Below, piece by piece: positions 47,173-54,302 of a stretch of DNA of 57,916 nucleotides (its first letter is position 1; every line of letters starts with the position of its first letter). The position numbers and the translations under genes are program-made. Source of the stretch: a virus; IMG/VR virus record IMGVR_UViG_3300031027_000019, positions 1 through 57,916 of that record. One strand, given 5' to 3'. The notes below the pieces were generated by a model. That model had not been told where the DNA came from, did no database searches, and saw only the letters and a program-made list of their open reading frames with translations.

Positions 47173-47514
47173 TTAGGAATATTTCTTGATAAAAGCGACC
47201 AGATCGACAAGTTCGTCAAACTTGTTCTCGTCCAATGCCACACGAGCCAAAGTACGAGCCTGTTCGACCAGATCAACATTCTGACTCACCAGATGATAAC
47301 CATAAGCAGCCATCTGGGCCTTAATCTGGGTAAATGTGAAGTTATCATTGAATGTCAACTCTTGAACTTCGTTGTTCTCCACAAAATCCTTGGCTTCCTT
47401 CAGGCTACCCAAAGGACTACCGTAGGCAACTTCACGAATGTACTTGATGGCGCTGATAAAATTGGCAGAGTCGCCAACATTCTTTCCACCATGCTTAATT
47501 TTCATCGTCTTCAT
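47173..47514 (-). CDS. Protein with ribosomal L7/L12 C-terminal-like segment, 113 aa
   Basis: Residues 20-50 (FISAIKYIREVAYG then GSLKEAKDFVENN) resemble the conserved KxxVIKxVR...GLGLKEAKDLVE block of L7/L12. A helical C-terminus follows. The ATG at 47514 has CGGAGAAATTT upstream. It could interact with translation factors or simply share the fold. Confidence 0.65.
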   Translation of the reverse strand: MKTMKIKHGGKNVGDSANFISAIKYIREVAYGSPLGSLKEAKDFVENNEVQELTFNDNFTFTQIKAQMAAYGYHLVSQNVDLVEQARTLARVALDENKFDELVDLVAFIKKYS

Positions 47515-47551
47515 AAATTTCTCCGTTGGTTTGTTGTGATTCAGTAGACGT

Positions 47552-47580
47552 ATATTAAACCAAATTTTAAAAATTTGCAA
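47552..47580 (-). promoter_or_regulatory. Promoter TTGCAA-17-TAATAT
   Basis: It lies in the gap before the L7/L12-like gene. The spacer is AT-rich (ATTTTTAAAATTTGG). Two other promoters here also use TTGCAA as -35. Confidence 0.7.
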
Positions 47581-47596
47581 GACCCGGTTTCATAGT

Positions 47597-47857
47597 TTAA
47601 AGCTTATCCAAAAATATAGCAATTCCACGAGTAGATGGACGTTGAACAAACATCTTAGACGTGATTCTATACTGGAATCGAACGGAATTCTTCTTTTTTA
47701 TCAACTTTGTGATTCTCTGTTCCTTGAGAAGTGCCCTGAATCCATTATAAGCAGTCTTCTTATCAAAGCCAGATTTCACAGCATCTTGTACCGTAAGGCG
47801 AGTTCCAGCATGAAATTCGCTAGCCCACTCATAAAACTTTGTAACTTTCATCTTCAT
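47597..47857 (-). CDS. Possible winged-helix protein, 86 aa
   Basis: LTVQDAVKSGFDKKTAYNGF resembles a helix-turn-helix, followed by RFQYRITSKMFV as a possible wing. Small and basic, so a DNA-binding regulator is plausible. No closer family recognised. Confidence 0.55.
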   Translation of the reverse strand: MKMKVTKFYEWASEFHAGTRLTVQDAVKSGFDKKTAYNGFRALLKEQRITKLIKKKNSVRFQYRITSKMFVQRPSTRGIAIFLDKL

Positions 47858-47866
47858 AAAAACCCC

Positions 47867-48013
47867 TTAAAGGTCCAAACCCGGTTGTTCATCACCCATT
47901 AAACGTCCTTCAATGTTGCCTGCAACACAAACACCAGCAAAGAGGACACCAAATGCTGCAAGTCCAACAAGTTGAATGGTGACACCAACAAGACATTTTG
48001 TAAATTTGAACAT
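47867..48013 (-). CDS. Small membrane protein, 48 aa
   Basis: One hydrophobic segment (LVGVTIQLVGLAAFGVLFAGVCV as residues 8-30) and a short acidic tail. GGAG 7 nt before the ATG. Its leader GGAGATTTGAAATGTTCAAA is nearly the same as that of the next upstream gene. Unknown function. Confidence 0.65.
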   Translation of the reverse strand: MFKFTKCLVGVTIQLVGLAAFGVLFAGVCVAGNIEGRLMGDEQPGLDL

Positions 48014-48014
48014 T

Positions 48015-48194
48015 TCAAATCTCCTTGACAATTTCCAAATTCTTGGTAAGAGGATAACATGCATCTTTGTCACCGTCAAGCAAAACTTGAGTAGAGGTCA
48101 GATGACGCCCTTGATTGACAAGGACAGTGCCTTTCCGATTCTTCCACAAATCGTGGTTTCCGATGTATTTGACTCTGTCATTTTCTTTGAACAT
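48015..48194 (-). CDS. Small SH3/KOW-like protein, 59 aa
   Basis: DRVKYIGNHDLWKNRKGTVL looks like a KOW/SH3 strand pair, then YPLTKNLEIVKEI. AAGGAGGATTTGAAATG gives a near-perfect ribosome-binding site. Its stop region doubles as ribosome-binding site of the next gene. Unknown function. Confidence 0.65.
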   Translation of the reverse strand: MFKENDRVKYIGNHDLWKNRKGTVLVNQGRHLTSTQVLLDGDKDACYPLTKNLEIVKEI

Positions 48195-48206
48195 TTCAAA
48201 TCCTCC

Positions 48207-49202
48207 TTAAAAGCTGTGCTTCAGCAGGGTGGTACGAGCAATCTTCTGCCAATCTGCAGTCGTCTTCAAAAATCCAGACAGTTGGATCACGGTGCGCAGG
48301 GACACATAACGCAACTTGGTCTCATTCGAAAGCATCCAGTCCATGATCTGAGAAGCTTCATGCACTTCCAGACCAAGATCAGTCCGCATGGTGCTGGTAG
48401 CCATGACCTGTTCGATACGGATAAGAATCTCTTCCGAAGAATGAATCCCAAGGTCCAAAAAGACCGCACGACTGAGAAGAGCTTTCATGTGAGGGGCCAT
48501 TTTTCCACCCTTCTCACAAACACGAACCATGTCGCAATTTGTCAAAAATACAATTTGACCGAAGTATTCAAACTGGTTCGGAATGCCAGCATCCGCCAGA
48601 TAGGTAGACATCTTCATCCAAGAAATCTCACGCTTGGTGCTGGAATCCAATGCACCCTTCAGGATGTTCATGGTCTCTTCATCACCGAACACGTCAGCAT
48701 CATCCAGAATGATGATCTGGCCCTTCTCACGATTCTCATAGATCGCAATGTAGAGGGAGATAGCCGAGATGCTGCCCTTGATCGTAGTGACCTTGTTGAC
48801 CTTACCAGAGCGCACAGCACCTTCTAACTTCTGTTCCAGAGTGTAGCTCTTGCCGACGCCAGCAGCGCCAGAAACGATCAATGAACGAGTGTTGCCACTG
48901 ATGATTGAATCGGACAGGATGTCCATGACTTCAAAACGCTCATTGATCAGGACAGCCTTTTCACCACGAGTCATCTTTGAGGTGATCGGCTGAATCTGTT
49001 CGATTTCCGGCTCTTCATTTTCTTCGACCACGACCGGAACGTCTGACAGGCTGTAGAGAGCACGAGACAGCTTCTGTAGACCACCCTGAGAAGCCCTCCA
49101 ATACAGAGTGCCACCCAGAGACTGAAGTTCGGAAGTAGTGACCTGTTCACCAAACTTGGTGCGCAGCTGGTTCATCTCTTCGCTGGTAATTTTAACAGAC
49201 AT
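48207..49202 (-). CDS. AAA-family ATPase, 331 aa
   Basis: Walker A SGAAGVGKSYTLEQ near residue 113 and Walker B GQIIILDDADVF near 164, with VFLTNCD (sensor 1) near 218. An N-terminal helical domain of about 90 residues precedes the ATPase. High codon bias and own promoter suggest strong early expression. Unlike the ATPase near 29 kb; substrate unknown. Confidence 0.88.
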   Translation of the reverse strand: MSVKITSEEMNQLRTKFGEQVTTSELQSLGGTLYWRASQGGLQKLSRALYSLSDVPVVVEENEEPEIEQIQPITSKMTRGEKAVLINERFEVMDILSDSIISGNTRSLIVSGAAGVGKSYTLEQKLEGAVRSGKVNKVTTIKGSISAISLYIAIYENREKGQIIILDDADVFGDEETMNILKGALDSSTKREISWMKMSTYLADAGIPNQFEYFGQIVFLTNCDMVRVCEKGGKMAPHMKALLSRAVFLDLGIHSSEEILIRIEQVMATSTMRTDLGLEVHEASQIMDWMLSNETKLRYVSLRTVIQLSGFLKTTADWQKIARTTLLKHSF

Positions 49203-49241
49203 CTAAGTTCTCCGTTGGTTTGGTGTTGACTTGATGTGTGT

Positions 49242-49270
49242 ATAATATTTCAAATTTGAAGAGTTTGCAA
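49242..49270 (-). promoter_or_regulatory. Promoter TTGCAA-17-TATTAT for AAA ATPase
   Basis: Spacer contains CTTCAAATTTGAAA. GACTTGATGTG (the shared downstream element on the opposite strand) lies at 49228-49238. Confidence 0.7.
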
Positions 49271-49312
49271 CGAAAAGTTTTCTATTAAAATTTGAAGTTT
49301 TATAAAAACTTT

Positions 49313-49369
49313 TTATCTTCTACCAATCAACCGAAGTTCATCAACTTCTTCTTGTTTGAGAATATTCAT
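49313..49369 (-). CDS. Possible 18-residue peptide
   Basis: An ATG overlaps the stop of the upstream gene (ATGA) and opens a short frame MNILKQEEVDELRLIGRR. It may be translated by coupling, or be only the end of the transcript before the next promoter. Confidence 0.25.
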   Translation of the reverse strand: MNILKQEEVDELRLIGRR

Positions 49370-49602
49370 TGACCTTTCAACTTAACTTCATCATCACCAG
49401 TGAGATAAGAATCAATAACATCTGGTGTATTACATTCATCCTGAAATCGTTCGTTCCAGTTGAACTCATAGGATATGTTTGGATTTTCACCCCATCCACG
49501 ACCAGATGTCCCGAGAGTGATTGTCACATCATATTGCTTACACAGAGTGACCAAACTCTCAAAGAAAAGTTTCTGACGCTGATTGACGACTGAGATTGTC
49601 AT
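49366..49602 (-). CDS. Uncharacterised protein, 78 aa
   Basis: It begins QRQKLFFESLVTLCKQYDVTI, then LGTSGRGWGENPNISYEF. Starts 1 nt after the upstream gene's stop. Unknown function. Confidence 0.65.
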   Translation of the reverse strand: MTISVVNQRQKLFFESLVTLCKQYDVTITLGTSGRGWGENPNISYEFNWNERFQDECNTPDVIDSYLTGDDEVKLKGQ

Positions 49603-49603
49603 A

Positions 49604-49990
49604 TCACTTCGCCGTGTTCACAAAAGATTTGTTCCACTTACCAAACTGCAGATAGGCGTAAAAATTCACACAAAAGTAATCACTCTGGCTATCGCTGTGA
49701 TCGTAGTTATCAGTATTGATGGCAGCGATAGCAGCCTTGACAATTTCCAGAGTCTTACCGGAGAAGACGTTTCCGGGATAGTAGGTATTCAGCTGATAGC
49801 TATTCAGATTCGCAACAGAAGTCGGATGCGTTCCAAACTCAACCATATCACCAGCCGGAATCGGAGCAGACTTGACGGTCATGGTGATCGAACTCTGATC
49901 ACAGCGAAGAGAGTACTTCCAGTCCTTCGGCATGACCAGCTTGAGAGCAGCTGCGATCTTTGCCTTCTTCTCTTGATTCATGTAATCCAT
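49604..49990 (-). CDS. Conserved protein, 128 aa
   Basis: KKAKIAAALKLVMPKDWKYSL, then SITMTVKSAPI and a NTDNYDHSDSQSDYF segment, a pattern shared with uncharacterised phage and plasmid proteins. High codon bias. CGGAGAA upstream and its own promoter. Confidence 0.75.
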   Translation of the reverse strand: MDYMNQEKKAKIAAALKLVMPKDWKYSLRCDQSSITMTVKSAPIPAGDMVEFGTHPTSVANLNSYQLNTYYPGNVFSGKTLEIVKAAIAAINTDNYDHSDSQSDYFCVNFYAYLQFGKWNKSFVNTAK

Positions 49991-50027
49991 TTCGTTTTCT
50001 CCGTTCGATTCCTGATTTGATAGAAGA

Positions 50028-50057
50028 ATTATATACCAGAAACAGACTTGGTGTCAA
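50028..50057 (-). promoter_or_regulatory. Promoter TTGACA-18-TATAAT
   Basis: Lies inside the 3' end of the upstream 60-residue gene and drives the 128-residue gene. GATTTGATAG lies just downstream. Confidence 0.75.
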
Positions 50058-50211
50058 CAACAAAAATCTTAACGATTTCAACAGCCTTATTAAGATATTT
50101 CTGTTTGGTTCGGTATGATAGAGAATCCCATTTTCGATTTTTTGGTGCAAGAAATTTTGCAAGAGTCATGACAATTGCAGCATGATAAAATTCGATATCG
50201 GCGTTGTTCAT
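50029..50211 (-). CDS. Small basic protein, 60 aa
   Basis: Helical protein (AAIVMTLAKFLAP, YRTKQKYLNKAVEIVKIF). AACGGAGAAAAGAC precedes the ATG; the promoter is just upstream. Unknown function. Confidence 0.65.
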   Translation of the reverse strand: MNNADIEFYHAAIVMTLAKFLAPKNRKWDSLSYRTKQKYLNKAVEIVKIFVVDTKSVSGI

Positions 50212-50247
50212 GTCTTTTCTCCGTTGATTTCTCGACTTGATGAGAGG

Positions 50248-50276
50248 ATTATAGAGGAAATTTTGATTTCTGTCAA
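50248..50276 (-). promoter_or_regulatory. Consensus sigma70 promoter TTGACA-17-TATAAT
   Basis: Both hexamers match the consensus. Followed by CTCATCAAGTC (50234-50244), the downstream element shared with the 43.5 kb promoter. Confidence 0.9.
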
Positions 50277-50304
50277 ACTTTAAAATCTGAATGAAATCAA
50301 TAGA

Positions 50305-50652
50305 TTACAAAATCTCCACAATCTTTCCAACCAGAGCACCATTACCGACAGTTCCATTGCCATCACTGAAAAGTGTAGGAGCGCCATTCAGCCAGTGAAA
50401 GACTTCCTTGCCAACAGAAAGCTTCTTGTCCTCGCTGGAAATGTGTGCAGCAAAGACGGGACGAACTTCACCATCCCACATATGCTGAACCAGACCCATA
50501 CGGCGAGCCTTGTAGGCAGTCCGTTCATAAGCATGTCCAAAGAGGAACTGAAATGCACCACAATAAACAGTTCCACGAGTACCGTCCTTAAATTCAACCA
50601 CAACTTGCTTGACAAGACGCGGCGACTTCAGGCCATACATGTAAGTAGACAT
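50305..50652 (-). CDS. Uncharacterised protein, 115 aa
   Basis: Beta-rich small protein (KQVVVEFKDGTRGTVYCGAF) with high codon bias. AACGGAGAACACGAA precedes the ATG. Unknown function. Confidence 0.68.
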   Translation of the reverse strand: MSTYMYGLKSPRLVKQVVVEFKDGTRGTVYCGAFQFLFGHAYERTAYKARRMGLVQHMWDGEVRPVFAAHISSEDKKLSVGKEVFHWLNGAPTLFSDGNGTVGNGALVGKIVEIL

Positions 50653-50688
50653 TTCGTGTTCTCCGTTTGGTTTAGATACTGTGAAACT

Positions 50689-50724
50689 AGTATAAACAAA
50701 ATTTAGAATTCAACAACTACCGTT
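50689..50724 (-). promoter_or_regulatory. Promoter with upstream AACGGTA element
   Basis: CTGACGAACGGTA, 23 nt, TATACT. Same spacing as the promoter at 44.8 kb. Confidence 0.6.
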
Positions 50725-50726
50725 CG

Positions 50727-50990
50727 TCAGTTGTGACAAACACTCAATCTCTCAACATTTCCAGATGGATCAACAGGACGATAATCACACTGTTCACCAT
50801 CATACCATTCGTTGACTTCATTCCGTGCATAATCGACTACAAATCGAACCTGTCTTCCAGTCCAATGGCTGGTGACATTGATTTGTTTAGGAAATTTTTT
50901 ATTGGTCTTTGAACTATGACACCAAAGAAATCCGTCTTTTTCATACCAAGACATGTCTGTCAACATGAGATTAACAATTTCGTCTAACAT
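50727..50990 (-). CDS. Small protein of the S..TG..VxF family, 87 aa
   Basis: INVTSHWTGRQVRFVVDY near residue 45 matches the group at 19.3-20.3 kb. ATG at 50990 follows TTGGAGACC and lies downstream of the promoter; a longer reading would start upstream of the -10 box and is rejected. Unknown function. Confidence 0.68.
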   Translation of the reverse strand: MLDEIVNLMLTDMSWYEKDGFLWCHSSKTNKKFPKQINVTSHWTGRQVRFVVDYARNEVNEWYDGEQCDYRPVDPSGNVERLSVCHN

Positions 50991-51014
50991 CTTTGGTCTC
51001 CAAAATATAGGGAG

Positions 51015-51043
51015 ATTATACGACGAATTTTTAAATTTTGCAA
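51015..51043 (-). promoter_or_regulatory. Promoter TTGCAA-17-TATAAT
   Basis: Consensus -10 with a TTGCAA -35 box as at 47.6 and 49.3 kb. It defines the start of the downstream 87-residue gene. Confidence 0.75.
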
Positions 51044-51062
51044 CTTTAAAAGTCATTCTAAA

Positions 51063-51329
51063 TTATAGTGTCAAATGTAGGTAGACCCATTCACTTGGAG
51101 GATCAACTTTGACTCTCTGTAGACGACCAGTATTCAAATACCAGCTACCATCGGCAGTAAGTTCAAGGAAGGCATAGTCAAAATATGATCCAACATGACA
51201 GCCACTTTCATAACGAGCAAGAACCAACTTTTCTTTTTCTGGAAGACGCTCTTTGGTTCGAATCCAACTAGTTTCTGGAACGTGATCTTTGAATTGATTT
51301 TTAAACCATTCAGTCAAATCTACTTTCAT
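51063..51329 (-). CDS. DUF551-like protein, 88 aa
   Basis: SWIRTKERLPEKEKLVLARY near residue 21 followed by the C-terminal EWVYL matches the short DUF551-type phage proteins (WI-x3-RLP-x3-VL). ATG at 51329 behind GGAGAGAG, overlapping the upstream stop. Function unknown. Confidence 0.7.
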   Translation of the reverse strand: MKVDLTEWFKNQFKDHVPETSWIRTKERLPEKEKLVLARYESGCHVGSYFDYAFLELTADGSWYLNTGRLQRVKVDPPSEWVYLHLTL

Positions 51330-51541
51330 CACTCTCTCCAAGTCAGATATGAAATCTTATCTGACTCTTTTGGTGTTTCTCGGTTAGTGGGACCGATGTG
51401 TCTGAATAGAAATTCGAGAAGCTTTTTAAACATGCGTTTTACTCTTGACCAACGACTTGTAGGAATGTATGGAGCGTAAAAGAATCCAGAGTCATGAACT
51501 TCTTTTACTTTCAATTTGGTGTAAATTTCTTCAGATTCCAC
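51329..51541 (-). CDS. Uncharacterised protein, 70 aa
   Basis: Basic middle segment (WSRVKRMFKKLLEFLFRHI) that may be amphipathic. Overlaps neighbours by 1 and 11 nt. Unknown function. Confidence 0.6.
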   Translation of the reverse strand: MESEEIYTKLKVKEVHDSGFFYAPYIPTSRWSRVKRMFKKLLEFLFRHIGPTNRETPKESDKISYLTWRE

Positions 51542-51911
51542 CTTTCAACCTCTGCATCCACTCGGCTGCATCTACAAATTCAATCCGCTTTCCACCATCA
51601 TATAGATTTAAAAGTGTAGCATAAAATCCCTGAAGCTTGACAGATTTTTCGAGTGCATTCATCAGTTCATCAATCCGCTCTTGAGCTAGTTGAAGTTGAT
51701 CAGATAAATTTCTAACTTCTTCTGTTTCAAATAGATGAACTTCATGTTTTCCAATGGCAATGGCACGAAGTTGATCTACAAACCCACCTTCCAATTTAAT
51801 AGTCTCAAGACCGTACACACGTCCGATAGTATTCAGTGTAGAAATAAGTTCATTAAGACGTTCAATGGCGAAAAGTGCGTCTTGAGCAGTCATCGGTTTC
51901 ACTTCATTCAT
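51531..51911 (-). CDS. Coiled-coil protein, 126 aa
   Basis: Helical protein (QDALFAIERLNELISTLNTI; LSDQLQLAQERIDELMNALE). The ATG at 51911 follows the upstream stop by 1 nt. Unknown function. Confidence 0.65.
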   Translation of the reverse strand: MNEVKPMTAQDALFAIERLNELISTLNTIGRVYGLETIKLEGGFVDQLRAIAIGKHEVHLFETEEVRNLSDQLQLAQERIDELMNALEKSVKLQGFYATLLNLYDGGKRIEFVDAAEWMQRLKGGI

Positions 51912-51912
51912 T

Positions 51913-52113
51913 TCAATATTCCAAATCAACTAAAAATTCATGTCCACATTCTGGACAGACGACTTCCATTCCTGTGGTCTTGGGTGTTCCGTGTTCGGCT
52001 ATCTTTAAAGTACTCCCATCAAAGAAATCTGGATAGTTCAATAGATTAACCCATTCTTTACATCCGGGACAGTCACAATTGAGTTCGACTGTCCATGTTG
52101 CTATGGTATTCAC
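51913..52113 (-). CDS. Zinc-ribbon protein, 66 aa
   Basis: Two Cys pairs, CDCPGC near residue 13 and CPECGHEF near 53. Overlaps the upstream gene by 4 nt. Unknown function. Confidence 0.68.
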   Translation of the reverse strand: MNTIATWTVELNCDCPGCKEWVNLLNYPDFFDGSTLKIAEHGTPKTTGMEVVCPECGHEFLVDLEY

Positions 52114-52343
52114 ATTTCACCTTGATACACAACTTCTGGTGTCTTCTTTATGATATTTTCACGCCTAGAGCTAATATATAGTTCAACTCTACCTTTACAA
52201 TAAAAAAATACCTCGTTCATTATCTTCATACTTGGAAGCATATAAATTTGATGTTCGTGATTCATTATGATTATAAATGCTAAGGTAATCCCAACCAGAA
52301 AATATCCACCACCCACTTTTAATTTGTGGGTATAATTTTCCAT
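52110..52343 (-). CDS. Small membrane-anchored protein, 77 aa
   Basis: One hydrophobic segment (YFLVGITLAFIIIM, residues 14-27) and a basic C-terminal half. Unknown function. Confidence 0.62.
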   Translation of the reverse strand: MENYTHKLKVGGGYFLVGITLAFIIIMNHEHQIYMLPSMKIMNEVFFYCKGRVELYISSRRENIIKKTPEVVYQGEM

Positions 52344-52370
52344 CCTCTTTTAAAATACGCCATTGCATGA

Positions 52371-52592
52371 TTAGACAGCCTCTGGCTCGTATTCTTCTCT
52401 TGGTTCTCGACGCTTCTCGTACTTGTCTTTCTTGACCTTCTGAGCAGGACGAGGAAGGATCGTTACATTCCCTTCATGGTCCATAATAACAGGAAGACCA
52501 CCTGCTGCAAGATTGAGACATTCTTGTGCAAAGGAATGGGAGTGGACCTTTAGAAGGGCTTTGGCACGCTGTTGAATATATAGTTTGTTCAT
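52371..52592 (-). CDS. Uncharacterised protein, 73 aa
   Basis: Helical start (IQQRAKALLKVHSHSFAQEC), then a charged tail (KVKKDKYEKRREPREEYE). No ribosome-binding site precedes the ATG; the -10 box is only 6 nt upstream, so the mRNA may be leaderless. Unknown function. Confidence 0.62.
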   Translation of the reverse strand: MNKLYIQQRAKALLKVHSHSFAQECLNLAAGGLPVIMDHEGNVTILPRPAQKVKKDKYEKRREPREEYEPEAV

Positions 52593-52598
52593 TTTTAT

Positions 52599-52627
52599 AT
52601 TATATCACTATCTGGTTCTGAATTCAA
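52599..52627 (-). promoter_or_regulatory. Promoter TTGAAT-17-TATAAT, possibly leaderless transcript
   Basis: Consensus -10 and a good -35. The expected start site coincides with the ATG of the 73-residue gene at 52592. Confidence 0.65.
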
Positions 52628-52655
52628 TACTCCATCAATAATACACGAAAACCCT

Positions 52656-53873
52656 TTAGTTAATTTTATTGTTTTCATCCTTCTCCTTCTTCATCGCAAG
52701 ATACTTCCCATATGCTTCACTCTTTGGCTGAGTTAAACCTAAACCTTTACACCACCAATCATTTCTTAATAGAACTTTACACATCCGACGCCATGATGGT
52801 GCCCATTGTTTATCCTCTAAAACTTTTGGTGCCTCGTCTGGAATACCATCGACATAACCACGCCCTTTCCACCCTTTTATAAATCCCCTAAATCGTTCAA
52901 TATAGTGCTCTTGAGTTTTCTTTGGCATCGAAGAAAGAAGAAGGTTGCAGAATGATTTCCATGTATGCCCATCTGGTTTATAAATTTTATTATAACCAGT
53001 AATATTTCCATTTTCATTGATATAAAGAGCACCAGAATTTACTCCATTGACTCTGGCAATCAGCTTAAACCACGTCTGAGGTTCCAGTAGATGATAGAGC
53101 CATAATCCGCGTCTCTGATCATCACCATAAGGTTGACAAAGTCTTTGTTGAGATATTGGAACACCAGCTTTATGCATCAGGTCATAGATTGGATTATGAA
53201 TCTTTTCTGGAAACTTTGCATGAAATCTCCAAATATCTTCTGTCTTCCAATCATAGATCGGGTACACATTGTAAAGTTCATCATCAATGTGTGTTGTGAA
53301 TCTCTTATTTCCATGCATTCTCTTATCACTTAATGCAATGGTTCTGAATCGATTTAATGACTCATCGGCGCGAATGCCAACAAACCCACCACAAGATTTT
53401 CCATCTGCATACCAAAGCCCCCACATGACCATAAATTCTTCAAATTCCAATCCATCTTGAAAAAATGGATAATAGTTGATATCAGAAATTCCAAGTTTAG
53501 GAAGGTCACGAACCCAAATTTCCTTGTTTTCTGAATCCCAACACTTCCATCTTGGTGTATAGTTTGATACTGCATTTCGTAGAAGCATCGGAAGGCACAC
53601 CCAATGAAGTTCAATATGGTCTTTGTATGTTTCTACCATTTCTTCTATATGTTTTATGGTAGCTGAATATTGTGCTTCCAAATCAATAATCAAAAGCGCA
53701 ACTTTTCTACCGCGCCTGATAGCTTCTGCCATAACCAAGTGAGTCATGACAGAAGAATCTTTTCCGCCAGAAAACGATATATAAAGTTTTTCAAAATTAT
53801 CAAATGCATACTTAACTCTGCTAACAGCAGCTTCATATACATTAACATCTTGATTGTATTGTTTGATTCCCAT
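52656..53873 (-). CDS. ibrA: PAPS reductase-like sulfurtransferase (IbrA / DUF3440-like)
   Basis: A 405-residue PP-loop protein. LYISFSGGKDSSVMTHLVM near residue 31 is the ATP pyrophosphatase loop; EDIWRFHAKF and the AGVPISQQRLCQPYGDDQR segment near 250 fit the IbrA/YbdN family. In Escherichia coli the homologous pair IbrA-IbrB (YbdN-YbdM) alters surface gene expression. The substrate is unknown; sulfur transfer to DNA or RNA is conceivable. Followed upstream by a helper gene and an IbrB-like gene. Confidence 0.85.
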   Translation of the reverse strand: MGIKQYNQDVNVYEAAVSRVKYAFDNFEKLYISFSGGKDSSVMTHLVMAEAIRRGRKVALLIIDLEAQYSATIKHIEEMVETYKDHIELHWVCLPMLLRNAVSNYTPRWKCWDSENKEIWVRDLPKLGISDINYYPFFQDGLEFEEFMVMWGLWYADGKSCGGFVGIRADESLNRFRTIALSDKRMHGNKRFTTHIDDELYNVYPIYDWKTEDIWRFHAKFPEKIHNPIYDLMHKAGVPISQQRLCQPYGDDQRRGLWLYHLLEPQTWFKLIARVNGVNSGALYINENGNITGYNKIYKPDGHTWKSFCNLLLSSMPKKTQEHYIERFRGFIKGWKGRGYVDGIPDEAPKVLEDKQWAPSWRRMCKVLLRNDWWCKGLGLTQPKSEAYGKYLAMKKEKDENNKIN

Positions 53874-53874
53874 A

Positions 53875-54300
53875 TCAATATAAATTTGCCTGAGTTTTTG
53901 ACTTCGAATCTTCTAGTGATTTTGGTTCTTCACCGCGTCGTGTTAGCCATATATTAAGATACTTCAATGCCGTTTTATTTGCTTGTTCTTGTTCAGTTTC
54001 TGTAAGTAAATTGAATCCACCTCTGTAATCTGATGGTATCCCCTTAGCATAGCATAAAGAAGCCTGTCCTAGCCATGCTATTCGATTCATGTTTTCATTG
54101 GACAAGTAATGTTCGCATGAATTTTTCCAAGTATCAATGACACCTTGGAGTGCTGCCTCAAATTCTTCTGTATTGGTTAAAAGATTTTTATAGATTGATT
54201 CACAATCTTCATCTGTCAATGACTTATCTTTTGGTCTGGATTCGTAAAATCCTGCTGGATAACATTCCCACTTTTCCCATGTATGAAATATTCGTTTCAT
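53875..54300 (-). CDS. Helper protein between ibrA- and ibrB-like genes, 141 aa
   Basis: NRIAWLGQASLCYAKGIPSD then RGGFNLLTETEQEQANKTAL is a recognisable motif of small proteins found near such loci. The ATG at 54300 follows the ibrB-like stop directly. Role unknown; context suggests it works with the pair. Confidence 0.72.
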   Translation of the reverse strand: MKRIFHTWEKWECYPAGFYESRPKDKSLTDEDCESIYKNLLTNTEEFEAALQGVIDTWKNSCEHYLSNENMNRIAWLGQASLCYAKGIPSDYRGGFNLLTETEQEQANKTALKYLNIWLTRRGEEPKSLEDSKSKTQANLY

Positions 54301-54302
54301 TA

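Noticed and set aside
47976-48827. Long plus-strand frame opposite the AAA ATPase and small genes
   Set aside because: Shadow frame; the other strand has Walker motifs, ribosome-binding sites and promoter.
49899-50162. 87-codon frame overlapping the 60- and 128-residue genes
   Set aside because: Lies out of frame across a promoter and two genes with good ribosome-binding sites.
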